64,000 bases of DNA, from contig JAKLJY010000019.1 of the NCBI GenBank assembly GCA_023150895.1, positions 23,375 through 87,374 of the forward strand. Reading direction: 5' to 3'. Of the stretch, positions 16,395-28,307 are shown piece after piece. Made by a program: the position numbers and the translations under genes. How positions within the stretch are numbered: position 1 is the stretch's first letter; each line of letters begins with the position of its first letter. The notes beneath the pieces were generated by a model. It was not told the DNA's origin. It searched no databases and worked only from the letters and a program-made list of their open reading frames with translations. The stretch is from Myxococcota bacterium. Lineage in GTDB: Bacteria; Myxococcota_A; Bradymonadia; UBA7976; UBA1532.

Positions 16395-17342
16395 GTGACG
16401 GCGCCGGAGGCCGGCTGGCACCTCATCGTCGATCCGGCCTGTGAAGGGTGGCGGCTCGACCGCTTCCTGGCGCTGCGCCTCACGCGGGTCTCACGGGCCC
16501 GGGCGGCGCGGCTGGCGGTCTTCGACGAGGACGACCCCGAACGCGGGCCGCTGAAGAAGAGCATGCCCGTGCGCAAGGGTCAGCGCCTCTTCGCCCGTCG
16601 ACCACTGCCGGACGCCGGGGCAGACGCGGCGCTCGACCCGCCGACGGTGCTCCACGAAGACGACGAGCTCATCGTCATCGACAAACCGCCCGGGTGGGCC
16701 GCGCATCCGACCGCGAGCCGTCACGCCGCGACGCTGACGACCTGGCTGCGTCGTTCCGGATTCGGCGAGACGGCGGAGCCCCTCCACCGACTCGACGTCG
16801 AGACGTCGGGTCTGCTGGCCGTCGCCCGGACGACGGCCGCGGCTCGACACTACAAGGGCGTCCTCGCCGAGCGCTCCTTCGAGAAGTCGTATCTGGCGGT
16901 CGTCACCGGGACTCCGACCGCGCCCGTGTTCACCCTCGACACGCCCCTCGGATTCGACGCGTCGAGCGCGGTTCGGCTCAAGATGGGGGTGGGTGACCTG
17001 CCGAGTCAGACCCGCTGCCGGGTTCTCTGGAACGGGACGGGCCGGGCGGTCGTCGAGGCCGCCCCCGTGACCGGGCGGCAGCACCAGATCCGGGTCCACC
17101 TGGCGATGGCCGGGCTCCCGATCGTGGGCGACAAGCTGTACGGGCCCGATGAAGGCCTGTTCCTCGCGTCGCTCGACCGCGCACTGGAGCCGGACGAGCT
17201 CACTCGCCTCGGGCATGTTCGCCATGGGCTGCACGCCTGGCGCCTGGTGATTCCGCGGGCGCCGGATCGCATGGACACCTTCGAGGCGCCCTGGCCCGCC
17301 GATCTGGCCGCGCTCGTGCCCGGGTTTCGACCGCCGGCGTGA
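16395..17342 (+). CDS. RluA-family RNA pseudouridine synthase
   Basis: Converts uridine to pseudouridine in rRNA or tRNA. 315 residues from GTG 16395. An S4-like N-terminal region (about 10-75: GWRLDRFLALRLT... VRKGQRLF) precedes the catalytic domain. The family signature H-R-L-D-V-E-T-S-G-L-L is at 131-141, with Asp134 the catalytic aspartate; I-V-I-D-K-P-P-G-W near 92 and G-R-x-H-Q-I-R-V-H-L near 230 complete it. The S4-like part contains an unusual acidic stretch (FDEDDPERGP). The target nucleotide cannot be told from sequence. Its 3' end meets the convergent TPR gene with no gap and no visible terminator. Confidence 0.9.
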   Translation: MTAPEAGWHLIVDPACEGWRLDRFLALRLTRVSRARAARLAVFDEDDPERGPLKKSMPVRKGQRLFARRPLPDAGADAALDPPTVLHEDDELIVIDKPPGWAAHPTASRHAATLTTWLRRSGFGETAEPLHRLDVETSGLLAVARTTAAARHYKGVLAERSFEKSYLAVVTGTPTAPVFTLDTPLGFDASSAVRLKMGVGDLPSQTRCRVLWNGTGRAVVEAAPVTGRQHQIRVHLAMAGLPIVGDKLYGPDEGLFLASLDRALEPDELTRLGHVRHGLHAWRLVIPRAPDRMDTFEAPWPADLAALVPGFRPPA

Positions 17343-18665
17343 TCACTCCGGCAGCGCGGGCGCCTCCGGCGCGTCGGTCGGGACCTCGCTGGCGTTCTGC
17401 GGCGCCTCGGGCGCGGCCGGCTGCTCCATGTCCTCCATGGCCTGCAGCATCATCATGCGGCGCTTGAGCTTCTCACGCTCCGCCCGCTCCTTGTCTTCCT
17501 GCTTCTTCTTGGCGGCCTCGGCGGCCTTGTTCATTTCGGCCTTCTTCTGGCCGTTCTTCTCCGCCTCGTCGTCCTCGAACTTGGCGACCTCGGGCGAGCC
17601 GACGACGATGATGATGTCGTACTCGCTCGGCCAGTGAATGGGGCGCTTGTGGACCATGCCGAGCTTGAGCTGCCGGCGGAGATCCTCGCCCTGATCCTCG
17701 TAGCCGGCCTTGGTGTAGACGTAGGTGTTGTGGCGCGGGTTGCGGTCGATGCCGATGTTGGCGACGGGTTGGCCGATCTCGGTGAGGCGCTTGACGTGGG
17801 CGTCGACCTTGGCCTTGGCCGCGTCACCGCCCGCGCTGAGGATCTGCACGACGGCCGTGCCGGTGAGGTCCTTGAACGTGGCGACCCCGCGCAGGGCCTT
17901 GAACTCGGGGTCCTGCGCCGCCCGGCGCACGAGGGGCCGAGCCTCGTCGCTGTTGAGGGCCTTCAGGCTCCGGAGGTAGTCGATGGCCATGTCCTTCTTG
18001 CCGAGGCGAGCGTAGGTCATCGCCGTGAGATACAAGGGCGGCGCGTAGGTGGGATCGGCGTCGCAGGCCTCGAGATAGGCCGTGAGGGCCTCCATCGTCT
18101 GCCCCGACTTGAAGTGCGCGTTGCCCCGCTGCACGTGGAGGCGGGCTTCCTTCCGGCTCGGAGCGCGTGCGGCCTCGACGGGCGCCGCCTCGGCCATCGC
18201 TTCCGCCTCGGCCTCGGCCTCGACCTCGGCGCGGGCCGTCTTCAGGCTCTTGCCGACGCGCTTCTCTTCGGGCGCCTGGATCACCGGCGCAATTTCGGGG
18301 GCGGGCGCGGCCTTGGGCACGGCGACGCTCTTCTCGCGCAGCTTCGCCGGGCGCAGGCCGAGCCGCTTCAGGGCGGAGAGCGCCATCACGGCGTCCCGCT
18401 CGGTGCCCTCCTGATAGAGCTTCTCGAAGGCCTCCTGCACGATGGTGCGCTGGTTGTCGTCGACCTTCGTGATGTCGCGGTACATCTCCCAGCGCATCGT
18501 GCAGTCGCGCAGTCGATCGAGCGACTCGGTGCGCCACTGCTCGAACGTCTCCTCGCAGTCGCCCTTCTCCTTCTGCCACTTGTCGGCCCACGCAGGGCCG
18601 ACGCCGAGGACGACGAGGCAGAGTGCGACCGCGACGCGGCTCCATGTGGTGACGGGCAACTTCAT
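17343..18665 (-). CDS. Exported TPR protein with LytR_C-like domain
   Basis: 440 residues. Signal peptide (hydrophobic 10-22, cleavage after A-W-A). Helical region 30-110 with two cysteines (39, 55 approx.). An Ala/Glu-rich linker (140-170) leads to TPR-like helices at about 170-255 (LHVQRGNAHFKSGQTMEALT, then AYLEACDADPTYAPPLYL). Residues 262-340 (VVQILSAGG... VANIGIDRN... TYVYTKAGYE) have the pattern of LytR C-terminal domains, which occur in cell-envelope proteins. The tail has a charged Lys/Glu coiled coil (370-410) and ends in a Pro/Ala-rich stretch. Probably periplasmic and involved in envelope organisation; that is inference. Confidence 0.75.
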   Translation of the reverse strand: MKLPVTTWSRVAVALCLVVLGVGPAWADKWQKEKGDCEETFEQWRTESLDRLRDCTMRWEMYRDITKVDDNQRTIVQEAFEKLYQEGTERDAVMALSALKRLGLRPAKLREKSVAVPKAAPAPEIAPVIQAPEEKRVGKSLKTARAEVEAEAEAEAMAEAAPVEAARAPSRKEARLHVQRGNAHFKSGQTMEALTAYLEACDADPTYAPPLYLTAMTYARLGKKDMAIDYLRSLKALNSDEARPLVRRAAQDPEFKALRGVATFKDLTGTAVVQILSAGGDAAKAKVDAHVKRLTEIGQPVANIGIDRNPRHNTYVYTKAGYEDQGEDLRRQLKLGMVHKRPIHWPSEYDIIIVVGSPEVAKFEDDEAEKNGQKKAEMNKAAEAAKKKQEDKERAEREKLKRRMMMLQAMEDMEQPAAPEAPQNASEVPTDAPEAPALPE

Positions 18666-18751
18666 TTCCTACCCCCGAGGGTCGACAGCCGGGACTGCCG
18701 AGAAGGTCCTTCAAAGCGCGGGCCCGGGTCAAGGATAGCCCGGCGCCCCGA

Positions 18752-18780
18752 TTGACACTCTGTAAACGAACGGCTAGCGT
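18752..18780 (+). promoter_or_regulatory. Promoter of the kdsB-to-ptsI gene run
   Basis: Perfect TTGACA, 17-base spacer, TAGCGT. Predicted start near 18787, about 33 bases before the kdsB ATG. No further strong promoter or terminator is evident until 32457, so it may serve a long message. Confidence 0.7.
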
Positions 18781-18791
18781 CCGCGGCCTGA

Positions 18792-21987
<3,196 letters not shown>

Positions 21988-21991
<4 letters not shown>

Positions 21992-22848
21992 CGGAGACGA
22001 CGACGCGAGCGGCCGGTGCCGGACGCCGTCTGCGGACGCTGACCCGTCCGGCGCGGCATGCCCTGGCGTATGTCGCGCTCCGGGGTCTGGCGTTCGTGTC
22101 GAGCCGCCTCCCGCTGCCCATTGCGGCGGGACTCGGCGCGGCGCTCGGGCGCGTCGTCGGCTGGCTGGCCTGGCGGTCGCGGGCCGCGGTGCGTCGCGGG
22201 CTCGTCGCCGTCGATCGGACCGACGGCATCGATGCCCACTTCGCCGATCTCGGACGCCGTTTCGCGGAGCTCGTCGCCGCCCGTGCCGCCCGGCGGCTCT
22301 TCGAGGTGCCGGAGGCCCTGCGCGTGAGGCTCTCGGCCGGCCCGACGGTCGTCCTCACGGCCCACTACGGCCATTGGGAGCTGCTCGGCGCGGCCCTGGC
22401 GGCGGCGGGGGTCGAGGTCCACAGCGTGGCCGCCCGCGCCGGTCGAGGCCCGCTCCACCGCTGGCTCGCTCGCCACCGGGCGGCCACGGGCGTCACGGTC
22501 CATCCCCCGGGCGGCGGCGCGCGCACCACGCTGGAGCGGCTCGCGGGCGGTCATCCGGTCGCCCTCTTCTTCGATCTCGACACGCGGGAGAAGGCCAGGA
22601 CGATGACGTTTCTGGGCCGCCCGACCCGCTTCTCGCGAACGGCCGAGCGACTGATCGCGCGGTCCGGGGCGCGCGCGATCCGGCTCTGGTCCGCGCGGGG
22701 CGCCGACGGCCGGTACCGAGTCGAGTGGGGAGAACTCACGGGCCCGGATCCGCTCGCCGAGGCGGTCGCCGCCCTCGAGACGGCCGTGCGTGCCGATCCG
22801 GTGCAATGGGTGTGGTTGGTCGACCGGTGGCCGCCATCGGCGCGATGA
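21988..22848 (+). CDS. Lysophospholipid/lipid A acyltransferase (LpxL/HtrB-like)
   Basis: Adds a secondary acyl chain to Kdo-lipid IVA or a related lipid at the inner membrane. 286 residues from GTG (overlaps kdsA stop). Membrane-proximal N-terminal hydrophobic segment at about 18-52. The catalytic H-x4-E motif is H-Y-G-H-W-E, His126 and Glu131. Further marks G-x-G-A-R (PPGGGARTTLERL) and F-F-D-L-D-T-R-E-K occupy the positions of the usual R-x-G and D-Q-x-x-x-x-x-G blocks, with D-L-D-T in place of the common D-Q. Context (Kdo and Lpt genes) supports lipid A modification. Exact position specificity cannot be inferred. Confidence 0.85.
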
Positions 22849-22864
22849 TGTAGCGTGCGCCGCC

Positions 22865-23389
22865 ATGCGCCGTCCCCTGTGCCTCTCTGCGTTCCTGACC
22901 GTCGTGGTGCCCACGCTCGGCGTCCTGTCGTGCCCCGGCGCGTCCCGGGCGGAGGTGACGCCGATCGAGGTCGAGGCCGCGCGCATGGAGTTCGACCGCA
23001 AGGCCGGCGTGGCGCGTTTCGAAGGCGAGGTCCGCGTCCGGCAAGCCGATCTCGAGCTCCGCTGCGCCCGCCTGACCGCGACCTACTCGAAAGCCGGCGA
23101 GGTGCGCACCCTCGAGATCGAAGGCGGGCTCACGGTGACCCTCGATGCACAGGCCGGCCTGACGGCCCGCGCGGCACGCGCCACCCTGGACCGAGCGACC
23201 GGCGAACTGAAACTCTCCGGGGAGCCGGAGGTCGTGCGCGGCAAGGATCGCCTGCGCGGCGAGCACATCGTGCTGTTCACCGAGACGGGTCGCATCGTGG
23301 TCGAAGGCGCGCGCGGGGTGGTCCACCTGCCGAGGCTGCGGCCAACGCTGCCCGGCTTGCCGCCGTCCGCCGCCACCCGTGCGCCCTGA
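22865..23389 (+). CDS. lptA: LPS transport periplasmic protein LptA-like
   Basis: Periplasmic bridge protein that carries LPS from the inner to the outer membrane. 174 residues; signal peptide with cleavage after S-R-A near 31. The remaining sequence is the OstA-like beta-jellyroll pattern: PIEVEAARMEFDRKAGVARF then EGEVRVRQADLELRC, repeated beta hairpins, and D-R-L-R-G-E-H-I-V-L-F near the end. Overlaps lptB by 11 bases. No lptC-like gene precedes it, unlike the usual order lptC-lptA-lptB. Confidence 0.88.
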   Translation: MRRPLCLSAFLTVVVPTLGVLSCPGASRAEVTPIEVEAARMEFDRKAGVARFEGEVRVRQADLELRCARLTATYSKAGEVRTLEIEGGLTVTLDAQAGLTARAARATLDRATGELKLSGEPEVVRGKDRLRGEHIVLFTETGRIVVEGARGVVHLPRLRPTLPGLPPSAATRAP

Positions 23390-24107
23390 CCGCCTCGAGG
23401 CGCGCGGACTGCGCCGCCGGTTCGGCGACCGGGTGGTCGTGGACGCGCTCGATCTCGACCTCCGCACGGGCGAGATCGTCGGTTTGCTCGGGCCGAACGG
23501 CGCGGGCAAGACGACGACGTTCCGGATGCTCGCGGGCCTGCTCGCGCCGCACGGTGGCGACGTCCGGCTCGGGGAGACCGACGTGACGCGGTGGCCTTTG
23601 TGGCGCCGCGCGCGGGCCGGTCTCGGGTACCTGCCGCAGGAGCCCTCGATCTTCCGTCGCCTGACCGTGGCCGAGAACGTCGCGGTGGCGTTGAGGGCGG
23701 CGGGGCGGGCCGTGGACCCCGGCCCGCTGCTGGCGACGTTCGGCCTTTCGGACCTCGCGGGCGCGAAGGGCGAGCGCCTCAGCGGCGGTGAGCGTCGTCG
23801 GGTCGAGCTCGTTCGGGCGCTCGCGGCGGACCCGCGACTTCTGCTCTGCGACGAGCCGTTCTCGGGTCTCGACCCCCGCGCGTCGGGGCAGATGGCCGCT
23901 CACCTCCGCACGCTGGCCGCCGAGGGCGTCGGCGTCCTCCTGACCGATCACGACGTCGGGCAGACCTTGGAGGTCTGCGACCGTCTGTATATAGTGGCGG
24001 CCGGCACGGTCCTCCTGCACGGCAGGCCCGCCGAGATTGCGGCGGACGCCCGGGCCCGGAGCCTGTACCTGGGAGACCGCTTCCCCATGCCCGCCCGCCA
24101 TCCCTGA
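23379..24107 (+). CDS. lptB: LPS export ABC transporter ATPase LptB
   Basis: Cytoplasmic ATPase that powers LPS extraction through LptFG. 242 residues from GTG inside the lptA end. Walker A G-P-N-G-A-G-K-T-T at about 38-46, the Q-loop L-P-Q-E-P-S-I-F-R-R typical of LptB, ABC signature L-S-G-G-E-R-R-R, Walker B L-L-L-C-D-E-P-F and the H-loop T-D-H-D-V. The signature and the F-R-R-L-T-V segment separate it from generic ABC ATPases. rpoN follows 9 bases later, the usual neighbour. Confidence 0.95.
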   Translation: MRPDRLEARGLRRRFGDRVVVDALDLDLRTGEIVGLLGPNGAGKTTTFRMLAGLLAPHGGDVRLGETDVTRWPLWRRARAGLGYLPQEPSIFRRLTVAENVAVALRAAGRAVDPGPLLATFGLSDLAGAKGERLSGGERRRVELVRALAADPRLLLCDEPFSGLDPRASGQMAAHLRTLAAEGVGVLLTDHDVGQTLEVCDRLYIVAAGTVLLHGRPAEIAADARARSLYLGDRFPMPARHP

Positions 24108-24116
24108 AGGTCGAAC

Positions 24117-25571
24117 ATGTCCCTGGAGATCAAACAACAGCTTCGAATGACCCAGCAACTGGTCATGACGCCCCAGTTGCAGCAGGCCATCAAGCTGCTC
24201 CAGCTCTCGCGCATGGAACTCGTGGACCAGGTCCGGGACGAACTGATGGAGAACCCCCTGCTGGAGGAGTTCTCCGAGATTCAGGCGACGGAGGCGCGCG
24301 TCGAGTCGGAACCCGAGGTCCAGAAGCGCGAGGAGAAAGAGCGCACCCTCACGGTCTCGGAGAGCAACGAGAACGCCGAGAAGACCCAGAAGGAGATCGA
24401 CTGGAGCGACTACTTCGAGAACTACTCGGCGCCGACCCCCGCGCTGAACGCGCAGCGCCTGCGAGACGACGATCTCCCGGGCGTCGAGGCGACGGTCTCG
24501 AAGAAGACGACGCTCTTCGACCACCTCGTCTGGCAGCTCCAGGTCTCGGACTTCACCGAGCAGGAGGAGCGGGTCGCCCTGATGATCATCGGCAACATCG
24601 ATGATCGCGGCTACCTGACGGGCATCGGCCTCGACCAGATCGCCGCCGAGCTCGACCTCGACCTCGAATACGTCGAGGAGATCCTCGAGATGGTGCAGCA
24701 GTGCGATCCCGTGGGGGTCGCTGCCCGCGATCTGCGGGAATGCCTGCTCATCCAGGCCCGGTTCCACCAGTCCGGTGCCATCGTCGAGGACGTCATCTCC
24801 AGTCACATGGAGAACCTCGAGAAGAAGAACTACCAGGCGATCGCCCGGTCGATGGACCTCGAACTCGACGAGGTCATCGAGGCGGCGCGCATCATCAGCC
24901 AGATGGAACCCCACCCGGGGCGCCCCTTCGCGGGGGACGACGCGCAGTACGTCACGCCGGACATCTACGTGAAGAAGATCGACGGCGATTGGGCGACGGT
25001 CCTCAACGAGGACGGCATGCCGCGGCTGAAGATCTCCAGTTTCTATCGCAACGCGCTCTCGGGGAACTCGAGCGAGGAGACCAAGAAGTACGTCACCGAC
25101 AAGCTCAACTCCGCGGCCTGGCTCATTCGAAGCATCCAGCAGCGGCAGAAGACCATCGTCAAGGTCACCGAGAGCATCGTGAAGTTCCAGAAGGACTTCT
25201 TCGACCGGGGGGTCGACCTGCTCAAGCCCCTCATCCTGCGGGACGTGGCGGACGATATCGGCATGCACGAGTCCACCGTCAGCCGGGTGACCAACAACAA
25301 ATACGTCCACACCCCTCACGGCATCTTCGAACTCAAGTACTTCTTCAACTCCTCGATCAACAAGACGGACGGCGACAACCTGGCCAGCGAGGCGGTGAAG
25401 AGCAAGATCAAGGCCCTGATCCAGCAGGAAGACCACAAAGACCCGTTCAGTGATCAGGCCCTCGTGGAGCTCCTCAGGAAGGACGGCATCGAGATCGCGC
25501 GCCGCACCGTCGCGAAGTACCGCGAGATGATGGGCGTCCTCCCGAGCTCCAAGCGAAAGCGGTTGTTTTAG
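24117..25571 (+). CDS. rpoN: RNA polymerase sigma-54 factor
   Basis: Directs transcription from -24/-12 promoters with the help of enhancer-binding ATPases, one of which is encoded at 34948. 484 residues. Region I (LRMTQQLVMTPQLQQAIKLL) is the activator-responsive N-terminus; an acidic region II spans about 55-110; core-binding and HTH domains follow (GMHESTVSRVTNNKYV); the RpoN box A-R-R-T-V-A-K-Y-R-E is near 465. SD GAAGG precedes the ATG. Order lptB-rpoN-ptsN is widely conserved. Confidence 0.98.
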   Translation: MSLEIKQQLRMTQQLVMTPQLQQAIKLLQLSRMELVDQVRDELMENPLLEEFSEIQATEARVESEPEVQKREEKERTLTVSESNENAEKTQKEIDWSDYFENYSAPTPALNAQRLRDDDLPGVEATVSKKTTLFDHLVWQLQVSDFTEQEERVALMIIGNIDDRGYLTGIGLDQIAAELDLDLEYVEEILEMVQQCDPVGVAARDLRECLLIQARFHQSGAIVEDVISSHMENLEKKNYQAIARSMDLELDEVIEAARIISQMEPHPGRPFAGDDAQYVTPDIYVKKIDGDWATVLNEDGMPRLKISSFYRNALSGNSSEETKKYVTDKLNSAAWLIRSIQQRQKTIVKVTESIVKFQKDFFDRGVDLLKPLILRDVADDIGMHESTVSRVTNNKYVHTPHGIFELKYFFNSSINKTDGDNLASEAVKSKIKALIQQEDHKDPFSDQALVELLRKDGIEIARRTVAKYREMMGVLPSSKRKRLF

Positions 25572-25580
25572 GAGACAGGC

Positions 25581-26042
25581 ATGCACATCGCCGAATTTCT
25601 CGACAAGACGGCGGTCACGGCGAACCTCGAAGCCACGAACAAGCCCGGTGTCCTCCGGGAGCTCGTCGGACTCGCGCTCAAGACCCGCCCCGATCTCGAC
25701 CCCAACGTCCTCGTCGACACCCTGCTCGCGCGCGAGAAGCTGCAGAGCACGGGCATCGGCGACGGGTACGCCATCCCACACGGCAAGACCAACGCCGTGC
25801 CCACCATCATCGCGTGTGTGGGGCGCAGCGTGGCCGGCGTCGACTTTCAGAGCCACGACGGGAAGCCGACCCACCTCTTCTTCACGTTGCTCGTGCCGGA
25901 GTCGAGCCACGCGCTCCACCTGAAGGCGCTCGCACGCGTCTCCCGCCTCATCCGGGACGCGGGCATCCGGCAGTCGCTGCTCGAGACGTCGAGCAGCCAG
26001 GCCCTCTACGACATCATCGTCGCCGAGGACGCCCGTCTCTGA
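25581..26042 (+). CDS. ptsN: Nitrogen-regulatory phosphotransferase EIIA(Ntr)
   Basis: Regulatory EIIA of the fructose/mannitol family that reports phosphorylation state to metabolic and transport targets. 153 residues. The phospho-acceptor is His67 in A-I-P-H-G-K, embedded in the family motif (GIGDGYAIPHGKT). C-terminal F-F-T-L-L-V-P and H-L-K-A-L-A-R-V-S are also typical. AGGAG sits 8 bases before the ATG and 9 bases separate it from rpoN. A mannose-type EIIA is encoded downstream, so two different EIIA types could share HPr. Confidence 0.95.
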   Translation: MHIAEFLDKTAVTANLEATNKPGVLRELVGLALKTRPDLDPNVLVDTLLAREKLQSTGIGDGYAIPHGKTNAVPTIIACVGRSVAGVDFQSHDGKPTHLFFTLLVPESSHALHLKALARVSRLIRDAGIRQSLLETSSSQALYDIIVAEDARL

Positions 26043-26054
26043 CGGGGTCGGTCC

Positions 26055-27017
26055 ATGGGTGAGACCCACCCCGTGACCGTTGGCGAGATCCTCGCCGTGC
26101 CATCGGTGGCCGAGGCGTTCTCGGTCCTCGCCGGCGCGTCCTCCCTCGCGCGGATGGTGGGCCAGCGAACGGTACAGCGTCTCGGCGTCGCATTGACGGG
26201 GTACACCGAGCACCTCGAGCGCGACCGCATCCAGATGATGGGGCGCTCCGAGCACGGTTTCCTGGCGACGCTCGACCCGCAGGCCCGCGCCGAGCTGCTC
26301 GCCCGCATCGTGGACGTCGGGTTCCCGGCGCTGGTGCTGACCTGTGGCCTGCCGGTCCCGACCGAGCTGCTCGAGCTCGCCGGGACGCACGACCTCACGC
26401 TGATCGGCACGCCGCTGGAGTCCCCGAGCGCCCTCGAGCGGCTCAACGAGGTCCTGACCCAGCATCTGACCCCGACGGAGAACGTCCACGGGGTGCTCGT
26501 CGACGTCTACGGCGTCGGCGTGCTGCTGACCGGGCGCAGTGGGGTCGGCAAGAGCGAGGTCGCCCTCGAACTCATCGCGCACGGCCACCGCCTGGTCGGG
26601 GACGACATCATCCTTGTTCAGCAGGAGCAGCCCGGACTCGTCATCGGGACGAACCCCGAGCTGACCCGGTACCACATGGAGATCCGGGGTCTGGGCATCA
26701 TCAACATCAAGGATCTCTTCGGTGCCGCCTCCGTTCGGGAGCGCAAGCGCATCGAGCTGGTGATCGAGCTCGTGGAGTGGGCCCCGGACGCGGAGTACGA
26801 CCGCCTCGGGCTCGACACCCACTACACCCACCTCGCCGGGGTCCCGGTGGCGCACATCCGGCTGCCGGTTCGCCCCGGTCGCTCGCTGCGCCTCATCGTG
26901 GAAGTGGCGGCGCGCAACCGACTGTTGCAGGCTCAGGGGACGCACTCCGCTCGCGCGTTCGCCGCGCGGCTCGACGGGTTCATTCAGGACGCGACCGAGG
27001 AACACGATGTCGAGTGA
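26055..27017 (+). CDS. hprK: HPr kinase/phosphorylase
   Basis: Phosphorylates and dephosphorylates HPr on a regulatory serine. 320 residues. N-terminal domain about 1-130; C-terminal catalytic domain with Walker A G-R-S-G-V-G-K-S at 160-167, catalytic Asp pair in L-V-G-D-D-I (183-184), the conserved E-I-R-G-L-G-I-I-N block and a C-terminal N-R-L-L-Q-A-Q-G-T. The HPr gene at 30373 keeps the matching serine, so the pathway looks complete. Overlaps rapZ by 11 bases. Confidence 0.95.
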   Translation: MGETHPVTVGEILAVPSVAEAFSVLAGASSLARMVGQRTVQRLGVALTGYTEHLERDRIQMMGRSEHGFLATLDPQARAELLARIVDVGFPALVLTCGLPVPTELLELAGTHDLTLIGTPLESPSALERLNEVLTQHLTPTENVHGVLVDVYGVGVLLTGRSGVGKSEVALELIAHGHRLVGDDIILVQQEQPGLVIGTNPELTRYHMEIRGLGIINIKDLFGAASVRERKRIELVIELVEWAPDAEYDRLGLDTHYTHLAGVPVAHIRLPVRPGRSLRLIVEVAARNRLLQAQGTHSARAFAARLDGFIQDATEEHDVE

Positions 27018-27903
27018 GACCTCCCCCCCGGGAACCCTGCCGCGCCTGACGGTGGTCACCGGACTGTCCGGCTCGGGCATCTCGACGGCGATTCACGCCC
27101 TCGAAGATCTGGGGTGGTTCTGCGTCGACAACCTGCCGCCGCCGCTGGTGCCGAAACTCGTCGAGCTCGCGCGGGACGCCCATACCGCCCAGCGGCTCGC
27201 GATTGGCCTCGACGCGCGGGGCATCTCGGATCCGTCGGGCACCGTCGCCCTGCTGCGCACGCTCGAGCAGGCCGGCGCGCCGCTGGAGATCCTCTTCCTC
27301 GACGCGCAGGAGCCCGTTCTGCTGCGTCGATTCAGCGAGTCGCGCCGCCGGCACCCGTGGTCGGCGAAGGGCACGCCCTTGCCCGACGCGCTGCGAGCCG
27401 AACGCGGGGCGATGCACCCCCTGAGAGAGGTCGCGACGTGGGTCCTCGACACCTCGGACCTCAACGTCCATGAGTGCAAACGGCGGGTGCAGGCCTGGGC
27501 GCAGGGTGAGGAGCGCGTCGGTGAGCTCAGCCTCGCGATCGTGAGCTTCGGGTTCCGGCACGGTCTGCCGCCCGAGGCCGACGTCGTCTGGGACGTTCGT
27601 TTTCTGCCGAATCCACACTTCATCCCCGAACTCAAACCACAAACCGGCCTCGACGTGCCGGTCCGGGACTTCGTGCTCGGCAAGCCGGAGACGACGGCTT
27701 TTCTCGACGGCTTCCTGCCCTTGCTGGAGTCCGTCCTTCCGCACTATGAGGTCGAGGGCAAGAGCTACCTGACGGTGGCGATCGGCTGCACCGGCGGACG
27801 CCACCGCTCGGTCGCCATCGCCGAGCAGGTCACGGCCCACCTGACCCGCTGCGGTCGGCGCGCGGTCGTGCGCCACCGTGACATCGACAAGGACGTGAAA
27901 TGA
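27007..27903 (+). CDS. rapZ: RapZ/YvcJ-family protein with altered Walker A
   Basis: In enterobacteria RapZ is an RNase adaptor controlling amino-sugar synthesis; elsewhere the family binds nucleotides and its role is open. 298 residues. The N-terminal P-loop segment reads G-L-S-G-S-G-I-S-T at 19-27: the Walker A lysine is replaced by Ile25 (codon ATC). The next conserved block H-A-L-E-D-L-G-W-F-C-V-D-N-L-P is intact, and the C-terminal domain has C-T-G-G-R-H-R-S-V-A near 262. Apart from Lys it looks like a normal family member. Its stop overlaps the EIIA gene start. Confidence 0.92.
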   Translation: MSSETSPPGTLPRLTVVTGLSGSGISTAIHALEDLGWFCVDNLPPPLVPKLVELARDAHTAQRLAIGLDARGISDPSGTVALLRTLEQAGAPLEILFLDAQEPVLLRRFSESRRRHPWSAKGTPLPDALRAERGAMHPLREVATWVLDTSDLNVHECKRRVQAWAQGEERVGELSLAIVSFGFRHGLPPEADVVWDVRFLPNPHFIPELKPQTGLDVPVRDFVLGKPETTAFLDGFLPLLESVLPHYEVEGKSYLTVAIGCTGGRHRSVAIAEQVTAHLTRCGRRAVVRHRDIDKDVK

Positions 27904-28307
27904 TCGGCGTCGTAATCTGCACGCACGGCCCCCTGGCGGGTGCCCTCGTCGAGACGGCCAACCTGATCGTGGGGGACTACCCCGGCATTCGCCCCGTCGG
28001 CCTGACGAGCGGCGACTCCCCGGAGGACGTCGTCGCGCGGCTGCGGACGGCCATCGCCGAGGTCGACGATGGCGCCGGCGTGCTCATCCTCTGCGATATG
28101 TTCGGGGGGACGCCCTCCAATCTCAGCCTCTCGTTCCTCGGCGACGGCGTCGAGGTGGTGACCGGCGTGAGCCTGCCCATGCTCCTGAAGCTGTACACGA
28201 CCCGGGATGCGCCGCTCGCCGAGGTCGCCCAGAGCATCTGCGATCACGCGCGGCAGAGCACCCTGGTGGCGGGCGCCCTGCTCAGGCCCAAAAAGGGGGG
28301 CGCTTGA
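27900..28307 (+). CDS. Mannose-family PTS EIIA component
   Basis: Cytoplasmic phosphocarrier of a mannose-type PTS. 135 residues, single domain. Start I-G-V-V-I-C-T-H-G-P-L-A places the phospho-accepting histidine at residue 9; L-C-D-M-F-G-G-T-P-S-N near 63 and N/V-x-x-G-V-S-L-P-M-L near 91 are family marks. The ATG overlaps the rapZ stop and the EIIB TTG overlaps its own stop, so the PTS genes are coupled in order A-B-C-D. Confidence 0.93.
   Translation: MIGVVICTHGPLAGALVETANLIVGDYPGIRPVGLTSGDSPEDVVARLRTAIAEVDDGAGVLILCDMFGGTPSNLSLSFLGDGVEVVTGVSLPMLLKLYTTRDAPLAEVAQSICDHARQSTLVAGALLRPKKGGA

Noticed and set aside
23277..27080. 1267-codon minus-strand frame opposite lptB, rpoN, ptsN and hprK.
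   Set aside because: The plus-strand genes are unmistakable; the antisense product is repetitive Arg/Glu/Leu/Val sequence, a third-position artefact.
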